Shown here: positions 8,661-17,963 of the stretch, in pieces
Layout of the letters: each line of letters opens with the position of its first letter
Numbering within the stretch: position 1 is the stretch's first letter
Assembly (NCBI GenBank): GCA_004556395.1
Contig: SFHK01000003.1
Span: 48,495 to 112,494, forward strand
DNA length: 64,000 nt
Direction of reading: 5' to 3'
Origin: Clostridiales bacterium
GTDB lineage: Bacteria > Bacillota > Clostridia > Christensenellales > Aristaeellaceae
The notes under the pieces: model-generated
Database searches by the model: none
What the model was told of the DNA's origin: nothing
The model's input: only the letters and a program-made list of their open reading frames with translations
Translations under genes and position numbers: made by a program

Positions 8661-9581
8661 ATGCACTCCCGATTTGCCGTCGCCCGCCGACTGCTGATCT
8701 TCTGGACGCTGTTCATCGGCCTGGGCGCCGTGGGCGGCGCCGCCTGCATGCTCATCGATCCCTCGGGACGTTCCGTCGGCATGGATGGAATGCTGCCCTA
8801 TTTTCAGGTGCTGCCGTATGCGGACATGCTGTTCCAGAACCTTCTCTTCTCCGGCTTCGCGCTTTTGATCGTAAACGGCCTTTCCAACCTGACCGCCGCC
8901 GCGCTGCTGTTTGCGCGCAGAAAGATTGGCGCCGTTCTGGGCGGCATTTTCGGCGTAACGCTGATGCTGTGGATCTGCATCCAGTTTTATATATTCCCTC
9001 CAAATTTCATGTCCACGATCTATTTCTTCTTCGGTCTCGCGCAGGCCGCGACCGGCTGGGCGGCGGTGGTCTTTCAGCGGCAGGAAGCGTTCGCCGCCGA
9101 AGCGCACGAGTACCCGAACCTCGAAACGAACCACACGCGGCTGGTGGCCTACTTTTCGCGCATGGGCTACGTGCGCGAAAAGGCGCTGGAAGAAGCGAAC
9201 CGCACCGGCGCGGACGTATACGAAATCCGCTCGACAGAGCGCACGGAAGGCACGCTCGGCTTCTGGTGGTGCGGACGCTACGGCATGCATCGCTGGGAGA
9301 TGCCCATTGAAACGCCCAACATCAACCTTCCCTCCTACGAGCACGTAACCATCTGCGCGCCGATCTGGGTTTTCGCGCTTGCCGCGCCCGTGCGCACCTT
9401 CTGCCGCAGCGCAAAGGGACGCATCCGCGAGGTGGACTACATTCTCGTGCATCATACACGCGGACTGTATGCCAACGCCGCCGATGAAATGGACGCGCTG
9501 CTCGGCCTGCGCCGAACGCACCTGACCAGCATCCGCTGCGTAACCGGCACATACCGCGAGACGCGCACGGAAACCAAGTAA
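8661..9581 (+). CDS. Four-helix membrane domain fused to a flavodoxin-like domain
   Basis: A 306-aa protein. Residues 1-145 contain about four membrane segments (LLIFWTLFIGLGAVGGAACM, then LLFSGFALLIV, AVLGGIFGVTLMLWICIQFY and YFFFGLAQAATGWAAVVF). Residues 160-300 read as a cytoplasmic flavodoxin-like domain, starting LVAYFSRMGYVREKALEEA with a later stretch VTICAPIWVFALAAPVRTF. The FMN phosphate loop is not canonical (YFSRMGYVREKA instead of S/TxTGNT), so cofactor binding is uncertain. A role in membrane-linked electron transfer is inference. The next gene, a ferredoxin-containing DUF362 protein, starts 19 bases downstream, which suggests a shared redox function. Confidence 0.7.
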   Translation: MHSRFAVARRLLIFWTLFIGLGAVGGAACMLIDPSGRSVGMDGMLPYFQVLPYADMLFQNLLFSGFALLIVNGLSNLTAAALLFARRKIGAVLGGIFGVTLMLWICIQFYIFPPNFMSTIYFFFGLAQAATGWAAVVFQRQEAFAAEAHEYPNLETNHTRLVAYFSRMGYVREKALEEANRTGADVYEIRSTERTEGTLGFWWCGRYGMHRWEMPIETPNINLPSYEHVTICAPIWVFALAAPVRTFCRSAKGRIREVDYILVHHTRGLYANAADEMDALLGLRRTHLTSIRCVTGTYRETRTETK

Positions 9582-9600
9582 ACACCGGGAGGTTTGCCGC

Positions 9601-10758
9601 ATGTCCGTCGTTTCCATCGTCCCCTGCCGGGACTACGCGCCCGAAACCGTTCGTCCGGCGCTCGAAGCCGCGCTTCGTCCGCTCGGCGGGCTGGACTGGG
9701 TGCAGCCCGGCATGACCGTCGTCATAAAGGCGAACCTGGTCAGCATGATGAAGCCCGAGTCCGCCGCGACGACGCATCCGGCGCTGCTCTCGGCGCTGTG
9801 CGAGCTTTTCGTGGCGCGCGGCGCGCGCGTCATCGTGGGCGACAGCCCCGGCGGACTGTACACGTCCGCCTACGTGAATGCCGTCTACGCCGCCACCGGC
9901 GTGCGCGCCGTGCTGGAAACCGGCGCGCAGCTGAACCAGAATTTCGCGCACGTGCACGCGGAAAACCCCGACGGCGCCGTGCTGAAATCGCTGGATTACA
10001 CTGCCTATCTGGACGAAGCCGACGCGATCATCGACTTCTGCAAGCTGAAAACGCACGGCATGATGGGCATGTCTGCTTGTGTGAAGAACCTCTTCGGCGT
10101 GATTCCGGGCACGTTCAAGCCGGAATGCCACTATCGTTTTCCCGCGCACGCCGACTTCGCCGACATGCTCGTGGATTTGAACGAACGCTTCCGTCCGTGC
10201 TTGTGTCTGGTGGACGCAGTGGTGGGCATGGAGGGCAACGGCCCGACGATGGGTCGTCCGCGCGCCATCGGCGCGCTGCTCGCCTCTGACTCGCCCTACG
10301 CCGCCGACCGCGTATGCGCCGGCATCATCGGGCTCGACCCGGAGCAGACGGAAACGATTCAGCGCGCCGCCGCGCGCGGTCTGGAGGACGAAATTCAGCT
10401 GTTCGGCGACCCTTCCGCGTTCACCGTGCCCGACTACGACCTCGTGCGCACGCGCAAGGATCTCACCTTCACCCGCGAGCTGCCCGGCCTGTGGGGCACG
10501 CTTTTCGGGAAGCTCGCGTCCGCCGCGCTGTGCAGTCGCCCCGTCGTCGACCGGCGCGCCTGCGTTGGCTGCGAGAAGTGCAAAAACCTCTGCCCCGCGA
10601 AGGCAATTACGATGCGAAACCGCCGTCCCGTCATCGACCGCGCCCGCTGCATTCGCTGCTTCTGCTGTCAGGAGTTCTGCCCCAAGGGCGCGATGCGCGT
10701 GAAGCGGCCCTCCGTCGCCAGAATTCTGAACCGAAGAAAGGACGAGAAATGCAAATGA
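9601..10758 (+). CDS. DUF362 protein with two C-terminal 4Fe-4S clusters
   Basis: A 385-aa protein. The DUF362 domain spans residues 1 to about 310, with VVIKANLVSMMKPESAATTH, VGDSPGGLYTSAYV, IDFCKLKTHGMMGMSACVKN and GMEGNGPTMGRPR. A ferredoxin-like tail has two CxxCxxCxxxC sites: CVGCEKCKNLC and CIRCFCCQEFC. DUF362 proteins are common in anaerobes; their substrate is not established, but the two clusters point to electron transfer. GGGAGG lies about eight bases before the ATG. The last ten bases overlap the start of a hydroxyacid dehydrogenase gene, which suggests translational coupling. Confidence 0.92.
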   Translation: MSVVSIVPCRDYAPETVRPALEAALRPLGGLDWVQPGMTVVIKANLVSMMKPESAATTHPALLSALCELFVARGARVIVGDSPGGLYTSAYVNAVYAATGVRAVLETGAQLNQNFAHVHAENPDGAVLKSLDYTAYLDEADAIIDFCKLKTHGMMGMSACVKNLFGVIPGTFKPECHYRFPAHADFADMLVDLNERFRPCLCLVDAVVGMEGNGPTMGRPRAIGALLASDSPYAADRVCAGIIGLDPEQTETIQRAAARGLEDEIQLFGDPSAFTVPDYDLVRTRKDLTFTRELPGLWGTLFGKLASAALCSRPVVDRRACVGCEKCKNLCPAKAITMRNRRPVIDRARCIRCFCCQEFCPKGAMRVKRPSVARILNRRKDEKCK

Positions 10759-11684
10759 AAATCTGCCTGCACATCCCCGTCAAGGGCCTTCGGGAAGCCG
10801 TTCTTGCCGCCCTGCCGGACGCCGACCTGACCGGCACGCCCGCCGACGCTGAAATCGTCATCGGCAATCCGCCCATGGAAGCGCTCGAGAGCAACGCAAA
10901 CCTGCGCCTTTTGCAGCTTCACAGCGCCGGAACCGGCCGCTATCCCGAGCTGTACCGCACGCATCCCCATCTGGCCATCTGCTGCGCGACGGGCGCGTAC
11001 GGCCACACCGTGGCCGAGCACATGTTCGCATCCCTGCTCTGCCTGATGAAGCACCTGAACGAATACGCCGTTCAGCAGCAGACCGCGCGCTGGAAGGATC
11101 TGGGCGCGGCACGTTCCATTCGCGGCGCGAACGTGCTGGTCATCGGGCTGGGCGACATCGGCGGCGCGTTCGCGCGCATGTGCCGCGCGCTCGGCGCAGC
11201 CGTAACCGGCATCCGCCGCACGCCCGCGCCCGACCCGGAGACCGCCGACCGCGTTTTCGGCCTCGATCAGTTGGACGCACTTCTCCCCTCCGCCGACGTC
11301 GTCGCCTGCGCGCTGCCCGAAACGCCCCAGACGCGCGGCCTGCTGAATAAAGCCCGCCTTGCGCTCCTGAAGCCGGACGCCTACCTCGTCAACGCCGGGC
11401 GCGGCAGCCTGATCGATGAAGCCGCCCTGCTCGAAACCCTGAACGAAGGCCGTCTTGCCGGCGTCGCGCTCGACGTTCTGTGCACCGAACCCCTGCCCGC
11501 GGACAGCCCCCTCTGGCACGCGCCGCGCATTCTCATCACCCCGCACGTCGCCGGGGGCGACCACCTGCCCGACGTCGGCGAAAACCTCGCCCGCATCTCG
11601 CTCCATAATATCCGCGCCCTCGCCGCCAATGCCCCCTTCCAAAGCCTCGTCGACCCCGCCACCGGCTACCGCGCCCGCCCCTGA
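10749..11684 (+). CDS. D-isomer specific 2-hydroxyacid dehydrogenase
   Basis: NAD(P)-dependent 2-hydroxyacid dehydrogenase of 311 aa. The nucleotide-binding loop is VLVIGLGDIGGAFARM. The catalytic trio is recognisable: Arg in NAGRGSLIDEAAL, Glu in DVLCTEPLPADSPLW and His in ITPHVAGG. The N-terminal substrate domain is short. The ATG at 10749 is used because AAAGGA lies about eight bases upstream and it overlaps the end of the DUF362 gene; a second ATG at 10755 is possible. The true substrate cannot be read from sequence; phosphoglycerate, glyoxylate and phenylpyruvate enzymes share this fold. Confidence 0.92.
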   Translation: MQMKICLHIPVKGLREAVLAALPDADLTGTPADAEIVIGNPPMEALESNANLRLLQLHSAGTGRYPELYRTHPHLAICCATGAYGHTVAEHMFASLLCLMKHLNEYAVQQQTARWKDLGAARSIRGANVLVIGLGDIGGAFARMCRALGAAVTGIRRTPAPDPETADRVFGLDQLDALLPSADVVACALPETPQTRGLLNKARLALLKPDAYLVNAGRGSLIDEAALLETLNEGRLAGVALDVLCTEPLPADSPLWHAPRILITPHVAGGDHLPDVGENLARISLHNIRALAANAPFQSLVDPATGYRARP

Positions 11685-11693
11685 CTCCTCTGT

Positions 11694-11734
11694 CCCGTGC
11701 TCCGCAGAAAAACGGAGCACGGGATTCTCTTTTC
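11694..11734 (+). terminator. Rho-independent terminator
   Basis: A perfect 11-base stem (CCCGTGCTCCG with CGGAGCACGGG) around an 8-base loop, followed by ATTCTCTTTT, ends the 8.6-11.7 kb gene group. Confidence 0.85.
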
Positions 11735-11766
11735 CCCATCTTCTTATTCCATATACTCATTGTTTC

Positions 11767-11794
11767 TTGACATATTTGTGCTACATGTTATAAT
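11767..11794 (+). promoter_or_regulatory. Near-consensus promoter of the AraC-type sensor gene
   Basis: TTGACA (11767-11772) and TATAAT (11789-11794) with 16 bases between them. They stand 78 bases before the reconstructed start codon at 11872. Confidence 0.75.
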
Positions 11795-11871
11795 TATTCT
11801 TGAGGTTCATACATTCATTTCCCATGAAATGACCTTCCAAATATATGCTGTGCTCGAGGTGCGTTTTGTTC

Positions 11872-14149
11872 ATGAAGAGATCCCGCCGTCTGTATTCCAT
11901 CACACATCGCGCTCTGATTCGATACACCATCTGCATTCTGGTGTTGATTCTCTCCGTGAGCTTTTTTATCTACGCAACTGTCGTGCGCATCACCTATAAA
12001 AACGAAGAAAATCTTTGAAATCCATCCTTGATCAGACGGCGCTGGTTGTCGATCATTCCCTCACAGATATCAAAACTATATGAATACGCTCCGCACCAGC
12101 GAAGAATTTCGACAGTTCTCCCTGAAGTCCTCCCCTGCCGCCGACTCGGAAGCGCTGATCAGCGCCATGCAGCTTCAACGCTATATCAAAAAGCTGTCCG
12201 CCTCCTCGCCGCTTACGAAAGACATTCTTCTGTATATCAAGCGCCCGAACGTCATCCTGACAGCCAGCGGGCAGCTGCACCTCGACCCTGCCGCCTATTT
12301 CTCCGAGTATGCACAGTCGGAAGATGTGGAAAATGACTTTTACAACATTCTTGTCCGCCGAAAGCGCGCCGGGTTTTATCGTGCTTCAGATGTACGCTTT
12401 GGCCCGACCGAGCTGGCACCCAACGGCTCCCGGCAGAATGCATTCGTTTACTCCAGCCCTGTTTTCTCAAACGGCCTTGAGCTCGGTCAGTTTCTGGTGA
12501 TGTTTTCCACCGACTCGTTTACTGATTCCTTTATGAACGCCATCGATCTGGACCGCGGAGCCGTCGTATCCATCAGCGACCTTTCGGGCAATTTCATCGC
12601 GCGCTCCGAAAACAGCGCCGCGGCCGACGACAGGAAGATGTTCTCCGTTACAACGACCACCAGCGTCTATCCGCTGAAGGTCACGATTTCCGTGCCGAAC
12701 AACTACATCACCCACAAAACCATGTATCTCGCCATCGAGCTGGGATGCGTGTTCATCTTTCTGATCATCTCGTGCACGCTGCTTTCCTACTGGATTTCCC
12801 GGACGCTTGGCCGTCCCTTCGATCAGCTTACCACCAGCCTGAAGCCGCTCTACCCAGAAAACACGCTTCCGCCAAAGGGCATGACCGCACAGACGGAGCT
12901 GGCTTCGATAGACCATGTCATCAAGGGTCTCATTACTGATAACCGGGTCATTTCAGACAGTCTGACCCAAAGTAGCTTCCTCGTCAAGCGACTGTTTTAC
13001 GAGGAGCTTCTGAACGGTTACTTCCGCAGCTCCGCAAAGATCGACGCTGCCATGGAAAGCGCCGGAATTCGCAAATTCAACGGCGGCGTTCGCCTGCTTT
13101 ACTGCCGCTTTGAGGCCGAAACGAACTCTCAGCTGCTGGTGTCCAGCGGACTGCTGCGCAACACGCTGGACGTGTCGCTGACAGCCTTCATTTATCAGCC
13201 GTATGAGAAAATCAACCTTGATCCGACGTCGTTTGCCGTGCTGATCGATGATTCAGCGAACGACGTCGAGAAATTCCGCACCTTTGTTGCTGAGATTCGC
13301 GATTACTTCAACGACCATTTCGCGGATGCCGGATTCATTCAAATTACGCTGATCGCCGGGCCGCACATAAGCGAATATATGGATATTGGCCGATGCTTTA
13401 CCTATATGCGCAGCCTGCAGGCCGCGCCCACCGAAAACGAAGTCTGCACCCTGCTGCTGGCAGAGGATATTCGCACGGGTGGTGTCGAAAGCGGAATTGG
13501 CTATCATTTCACCCTTGAGGAGGAAAACCGGCTTCTCACCTGCGCGGCAGACGGCGATTCAGAGTCCATCGAGAGCATCTTTGCAAGCATCCTTCAGCAG
13601 GTTCAGGCCGCCCGCGTCATCAGCCTGAATGATGGCATTCCCCTGATCAACCAGCTGATTTACTCACTCTTCCGTCTGCGCGATCGCTATACGGGAGAGG
13701 ATTTCGACCGGTTCTTTGACGTGCTTTCCGTGTTTTCCACAAGCTCCATCCAGTCCATCCCCCTGTCCGCCTCGCTCCAACTCGTACTGGACAAATACAT
13801 GGAGTACTGCACGCTTGTGAAGCGGCGCTGCGTGTCACGCTCCGAGGCGCTGATGAACGAAGTGCGTGCCTACATCGACGACCATTTCGACGATACCGAT
13901 CTGACGCTTAAAAAGCTCGCCGAGGTATTCTGTATCAGCGATGCGTATCTTTCCCGCTCGTTCAAGGCCTATCAGCAGGTAAACGTGATGTCCTATCTCG
14001 AGCAGGTGCGCATTCGTCACGCGCTTCAGCTTCTGAAGACCGATGCTTCGATCGAGGAAGTCGCCCGCTCCTGCGGCTTCGACAATGTGTATCGCTTCCG
14101 AAACGCCTTCAAGCGCGTTACCAACGGTCTTCCGAGCGCATTCCGCTGA
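11872..14149 (+). pseudogene. AraC-type membrane sensor-regulator, broken by two frameshifts
   Basis: The gene appears split over three frames. Frame one runs from the ATG at 11872 (MKRSRRLYSITH, then a transmembrane helix) and stops at TGA 12016. Frame two continues as KSILDQTALVVDHSLTDIKT and stops at TGA 12081. Frame three runs on from about 12080 (NTLRTSEEFRQFSLK) to 14149. Two single-base losses, one at the CTTTG run near 12016 and one near ATATG at 12080, would restore one protein of about 759 aa, a normal length for this family: membrane helix, extracellular sensor, second helix (about MYLAIELGCVFIFLIIS), linker, and C-terminal AraC DNA-binding domain (LTLKKLAEVFCISDAYLSRS). Such regulators usually control an adjacent LplB/YtcP-type sugar importer. 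Sequencing or assembly error is an alternative to true decay. Confidence 0.8.
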
Positions 14150-14167
14150 TTTTCCATCTTATGAATA

Positions 14168-14214
14168 CACGCAAAGACGGAGCATAGCCTTTCGCCATGT
14201 TCCGTCTTTGTGTT
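14168..14214. terminator. Bidirectional terminator
   Basis: AAAGACGGA (14173-14181) pairs with TCCGTCTTT (14201-14209) with further flanking pairs, between the convergent sensor gene and the chimeric ORF. Confidence 0.7.
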
Positions 14215-14220
14215 GGCGGA

Positions 14221-14943
14221 TTACAGGTATTTGCGCAGGTATTCCTGAACGTCTATCTTCTTCCCGGTCTTCGCACTCTCAATTGCCGCAAACATCAGCG
14301 CCGCGCATTGCATGTTATCGTCGATGCAGGTAACCGGCGCATCGCCGCCGTCAAGCCAGCGAATGAACGATCGGATAATCAGGGCATGATCCCAATAATC
14401 CCCCTTGGCCAACGGCATTTCCGCTTCCTGCGGATAGGGCAGGCCGCAGTCGCTGCGCAGCGTAACCTTTTTATGGCTGGCAATGATCGTTCCATCCGTG
14501 CACTCCGCGCGCAGGTATTCATTGCTCCATCCGTCCAGCGTGCTTCCGTTGGCAAACGATTCCTCCAGCGAAGCCCGCACGCCATTTGTCATTTCGAGCA
14601 TTGTGAGGCCGCTCCAGCCGATGTATTCCCCGTTATCCGTATGCGGCCAGTAATCTGCGTATACGGTTTTCACATTCCTAAGAAGCTGTGCAAACGTGGG
14701 CGTGCTGAAAATCTTATCAAATTGAAGAAGACCAATCCACTGGCTTTTAAAAATGCCCTGCCGGACGGAATAATCTTCAAAAGCGATGATCAGACTTCCC
14801 ATCGGCACATAGCAAAAAAGGATCAGATACACCAGCGGCAGCGCAAGCATCAGATATAACCGATAATGATTTCTGACTTCCTTCATAATCCGATAGGTCA
14901 GCCTGTCCCTCGGGTGCCCAATATTCCTCGTTCTGGCAACCAC
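14221..14943 (-). pseudogene. Chimeric ORF: permease N-terminus joined to Gfo/Idh/MocA oxidoreductase C-terminus
   Basis: This 240-aa frame joins two unrelated proteins. Residues 1-90 are the start of an LplB-type sugar ABC permease: basic tail, first membrane helix LMLALPLVYLILFCYVPMGS, then IIAFEDYSVRQGIF, SQWIG and LLRN. They align with the intact permease at 53463 (LLFHYKPMVGAVIAFKDF, SKWIG, LVKN). From about residue 91 (VKTVYADYWPHTDNGEYIGW) to the end (GKKIDVQEYLRKYL) it is the C-terminus of a sugar-type Gfo/Idh/MocA oxidoreductase, without its Rossmann domain. The junction lies near 14671-14676. The simplest reading is an in-frame deletion that removed the rest of the permease, probably its partners, and the start of the oxidoreductase. 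GTG start with GAGGAGG eight bases upstream. An assembly chimera is the main alternative. Confidence 0.8.
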
Positions 14944-14978
14944 GCGAATTCCCTCCTCGTTCCGTCCGTTTCGCTTTC

Positions 14979-15006
14979 ATTATAGAGAATTGGCCGTCCA
15001 ATTCAA
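14979..15006 (-). promoter_or_regulatory. Promoter of the chimeric permease/oxidoreductase ORF
   Basis: On the minus strand, TTGAAT (15001-15006) and TATAAT (14979-14984) are 16 bases apart, upstream of the GTG at 14943. The promoter appears intact although the operon is not. Confidence 0.65.
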
Positions 15007-15132
15007 GTGTTCTTTTTTGCTTCACAGCCGTTTTGTCTGTAATTCCCAGTGAGTTTCTTTTACATCCAGACGATTTTTTTGACATTCCGAGGAAAAACGC
15101 CCCATTCTGCCCGTTCTTCATCAAAGCTTTAT

Positions 15133-15161
15133 TTGACTTTCGTCTCATCCTGCGGTAAGAT
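15133..15161 (+). promoter_or_regulatory. Promoter of the GH95-like gene
   Basis: TTGACT (15133-15138) and TAAGAT (15156-15161) with a 17-base spacer, about 78 bases before the ATG. The 295-base gap to the left gene holds this promoter and the divergent one at 14979-15006; nothing else was seen. Confidence 0.55.
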
Positions 15162-15238
15162 GCAGGCAGTCCGTTTCATCTGCCCTTTCTTTTCTCCTCT
15201 CCTCGTAATCTCATCATTTCAAAGCTGGAGGAATTTCT

Positions 15239-17818
15239 ATGCGTACATCTGTCCAGGAAATCGTTGCAAGAGCCGACCTGCATTATGACGGCGTCGTCTC
15301 GCGCGCAGAGGAAGGTCTGCCTATCGGAAACGGAAACATGGGAACCCTGCTGTGGACGTCTCCTACCGCCCTAAAAATGCAGGTCAATCGGAACGACGTG
15401 CTGGCCGTAGGAGCCGACTCGGAAGCATTTCACGAACGCCATACCGATTATGGCCATGCCTGCGGTCGTATCGATCTGGATTTTGCCGACTGGGGCGACG
15501 ATGTGTTCGACGAGACCACCCGTCAGGATCTGTCTCTGAACACCGCCACGGCTCACCTGCGCTCACACGGGCTCGACGTTCAGGGTTTTTCGTGCATGGA
15601 CAGGGATGTATTTTGCTTTCGAATTCAGGACAATCGCCCCTCTCCGCAGGGAACGCACGTCAAGCTGAAAATGATGCGCAGTCCGGAGGTGCGAACCGGC
15701 ATGCACATCGCCGTTTCGCGCTTTTTGATTCAAGATGATCAAATGCTTCTCAGGCAGGTGTTTGAAGAAAAGGATTATTTCTGCGCATCCGCCATTGCCG
15801 TGCAAGTCATCGGAAAAGAGGGGCGTATCCGCATCAATAATGAAACCGGTAGCGACCATGTCACGCTCGATTCGCGCGGATTTGAGGGCGGCGTCAACGG
15901 CGTTCTTCCCAATCTGCTCCGAGATGGAAAGCTCAACGCACTGCGGTATGTGGGACTTGGTTCCGAACAGGAAACCGAAATGCGATACAGCATGGCTCCG
16001 ACTGCGGGCGAATTCTTCGTTTACATCTCGTCCGCGTCGACCTTCGATCCATCAATCGACGTGGCAGAGGAAGCCGCCCGCAAATGCAGGCTGGCAACCG
16101 CTGAAGGCTATGCCGCTCTGAAGTCACGCAACGACCTATGGTGGAAAAGCTACTGGGAAAAATCCTACATTCATCTGTGGGGCTTCCCAGAAGCGGAATG
16201 CATCGAGACGCACTACACCTACTATCGATACATCATGGCCTGTGTTTCCAGATGCACCACTTTCGCGCCGAAGTTCGGCGGTCTGAACCTGAGTCCGCGC
16301 GGAGAGCAAAAACACTGGGGCGTCATGCAATGGTGGAGCAACCTGAACCTGACTTACAACGCTGTTCTTCCGACCGGCTGCCCGGAGCTTTATCTTCCCT
16401 ACGTCATGATCTACATCAAAAATCAGGAGCGTTACCGAAAGGCCGCCGCGGAGGATTTTCACGCCGAAGGCCTGTATATGCCTGAAACCGAATCCGTATT
16501 CGGCCCCGAAGAGCTTCCGCCGGAAATACGGGACGAATACGCGTCCTTCATGCTTGGCAATGGCCCCGAATACTTTCAGCAATGCTCCGCGCAGCTGCAG
16601 GACTATGCTGCCCATAAAAATCTGCTCAAGTCCAGATGGAACTTTCTGGGCAAATGGCCGGATGGGATGGATCGCCCATACGGTAACGTAACTCACTTCA
16701 TTTCCAGCATGGGCTTTTTCGCTTACCACTGCTGGCTATACTATGAATACACAAAGGATGTTGACTTCCTGCGTAATAAGGCCTATCCGTTCATGAAGGA
16801 CGTGGCCGAATTCTATCGTACCTTCCCAAACACCCGCAAGGGCGAGGACAGCCGGTATCACGTGTATGGCCTTACCGACCGCGAGGTCTGCTGGGGCGGC
16901 TGGGACTCCAATCCGACAATCAGCGCCATTCGAGGACTATACCCGGCGCTCATCCGCGCTTCTGAGCTGCTGAACCTCGACACAGATAGAAGACCCGTCT
17001 GGCAGTCGTTTCTCGACCAGCTGGCCGACATACCGACAAACCGCTCAGAAGGCTGCCCTGCCAATCTGGCAGCGGAAGAGGATGAATTCTGGATCGTTGC
17101 CAAGGGCGAAAACCTGCGCCGCGTAATCGAGAAAACAATGGAATGCCCGCTCGTGTTCTCGGATCTCTGCACTGTGCAGACGAAGCTCGAGAACCCGGAG
17201 ATGTTCCGACTGGGACAGCAGACGATGGACTTCGCCCTCAAAGACCAGCGCATGGACAGCACCGATTCTTTCTTCACGCGGGAAATGTCCTGGTGGCCGC
17301 GCGCACTGGCTTCGCTGGGTGACGGCAGCCGTCTGATCGGCAGCATTTACCATCAATTGAAATGCACCAGTGCGGCGAGCGAGCATTGTTACTACAAGGA
17401 AAACGGCTCGAAAGCCCCCTATCGCAACCGTCTCACCGCCCGGGAAGGCATCAACGCCATCAGCGCCCAGCGTCTTGGCAATGCGGCTGCCGGTTTACAG
17501 GCGGGACTTCTGCAAAGCGCCGGCGGCGCTCCAGCCGCAAAAGGCGTCATTCGCGTATTCCCCGCGTGGCCATCGGAAGCCAATGCGGAGTTCCGGCTGT
17601 GGGCGCGCGACGGCTTCCGCGTGGACGCTGCATTCGAGGCCGGGAAGCCCGCGTTCATCAAAATTCTCTCCACGTTGGGAGGCGAATGCCGAATTGCAAA
17701 CCCATGGAAGGACAGAACAGAAATCACCATGCCAGGCGGCAAGGCGATCACCACTTCTGAAATCATCGTCCTGCAAACCACAAAAGGCGACGAGTTGATG
17801 CTTCGTCCGGCTCCGTAG
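15239..17818 (+). CDS. DUF5703/GH95-like glycoside hydrolase
   Basis: A large 859-aa protein without a signal peptide, so probably intracellular. The N-terminus has the beta-domain signature LPIGNGNMGTLLWTS and LKMQVNRNDVLAVG, typical of DUF5703 and GH95-like enzymes. The middle is an (alpha/alpha)6-type catalytic region rich in Trp/Tyr (GVMQWWSNLNLTYN, AYHCWLYYEYTKDVDFL, VCWGGWDSNPTISA). The C-terminal beta part includes GVIRVFPAWPSEANAEF, as in GH95. GH95 members include 1,2-alpha-L-fucosidases and alpha-L-galactosidases, but the substrate here cannot be assigned. It stands beside the decayed sugar-uptake locus, whose missing genes may once have supplied its substrate. GGAGG precedes the ATG. 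Confidence 0.78.
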   Translation: MRTSVQEIVARADLHYDGVVSRAEEGLPIGNGNMGTLLWTSPTALKMQVNRNDVLAVGADSEAFHERHTDYGHACGRIDLDFADWGDDVFDETTRQDLSLNTATAHLRSHGLDVQGFSCMDRDVFCFRIQDNRPSPQGTHVKLKMMRSPEVRTGMHIAVSRFLIQDDQMLLRQVFEEKDYFCASAIAVQVIGKEGRIRINNETGSDHVTLDSRGFEGGVNGVLPNLLRDGKLNALRYVGLGSEQETEMRYSMAPTAGEFFVYISSASTFDPSIDVAEEAARKCRLATAEGYAALKSRNDLWWKSYWEKSYIHLWGFPEAECIETHYTYYRYIMACVSRCTTFAPKFGGLNLSPRGEQKHWGVMQWWSNLNLTYNAVLPTGCPELYLPYVMIYIKNQERYRKAAAEDFHAEGLYMPETESVFGPEELPPEIRDEYASFMLGNGPEYFQQCSAQLQDYAAHKNLLKSRWNFLGKWPDGMDRPYGNVTHFISSMGFFAYHCWLYYEYTKDVDFLRNKAYPFMKDVAEFYRTFPNTRKGEDSRYHVYGLTDREVCWGGWDSNPTISAIRGLYPALIRASELLNLDTDRRPVWQSFLDQLADIPTNRSEGCPANLAAEEDEFWIVAKGENLRRVIEKTMECPLVFSDLCTVQTKLENPEMFRLGQQTMDFALKDQRMDSTDSFFTREMSWWPRALASLGDGSRLIGSIYHQLKCTSAASEHCYYKENGSKAPYRNRLTAREGINAISAQRLGNAAAGLQAGLLQSAGGAPAAKGVIRVFPAWPSEANAEFRLWARDGFRVDAAFEAGKPAFIKILSTLGGECRIANPWKDRTEITMPGGKAITTSEIIVLQTTKGDELMLRPAP

Positions 17819-17829
17819 TTTCCGCTATT

Positions 17830-17901
17830 GCCGACGCTTCTTCGAAAAATATCCGAAAGAAGCGTCGGCGCGCTTTCTGCGCGCAATATCGCAATTTTTT
17901 T
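17830..17901 (+). terminator. Terminator region with two hairpins
   Basis: GCCGACGCTTC (17830-17840) pairs with GAAGCGTCGGC (17859-17869). A second small GC hairpin follows (GCGCG around CTTTCT), then a run of T at about 17894-17901. Confidence 0.7.
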
Positions 17902-17902
17902 C

Positions 17903-17931
17903 TTGTATTTCGCTCCATTCCGTACTATAAT
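17903..17931 (+). promoter_or_regulatory. Promoter of the MFS transporter gene
   Basis: TTGTAT (17903-17908) and TATAAT (17926-17931) with a 17-base spacer, 33 bases before the ATG at 17964. It starts directly after the upstream terminator. Confidence 0.65.
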
Positions 17932-17963
17932 CGACAAGGTATTTTTCAGCAGGAGTGATTACG

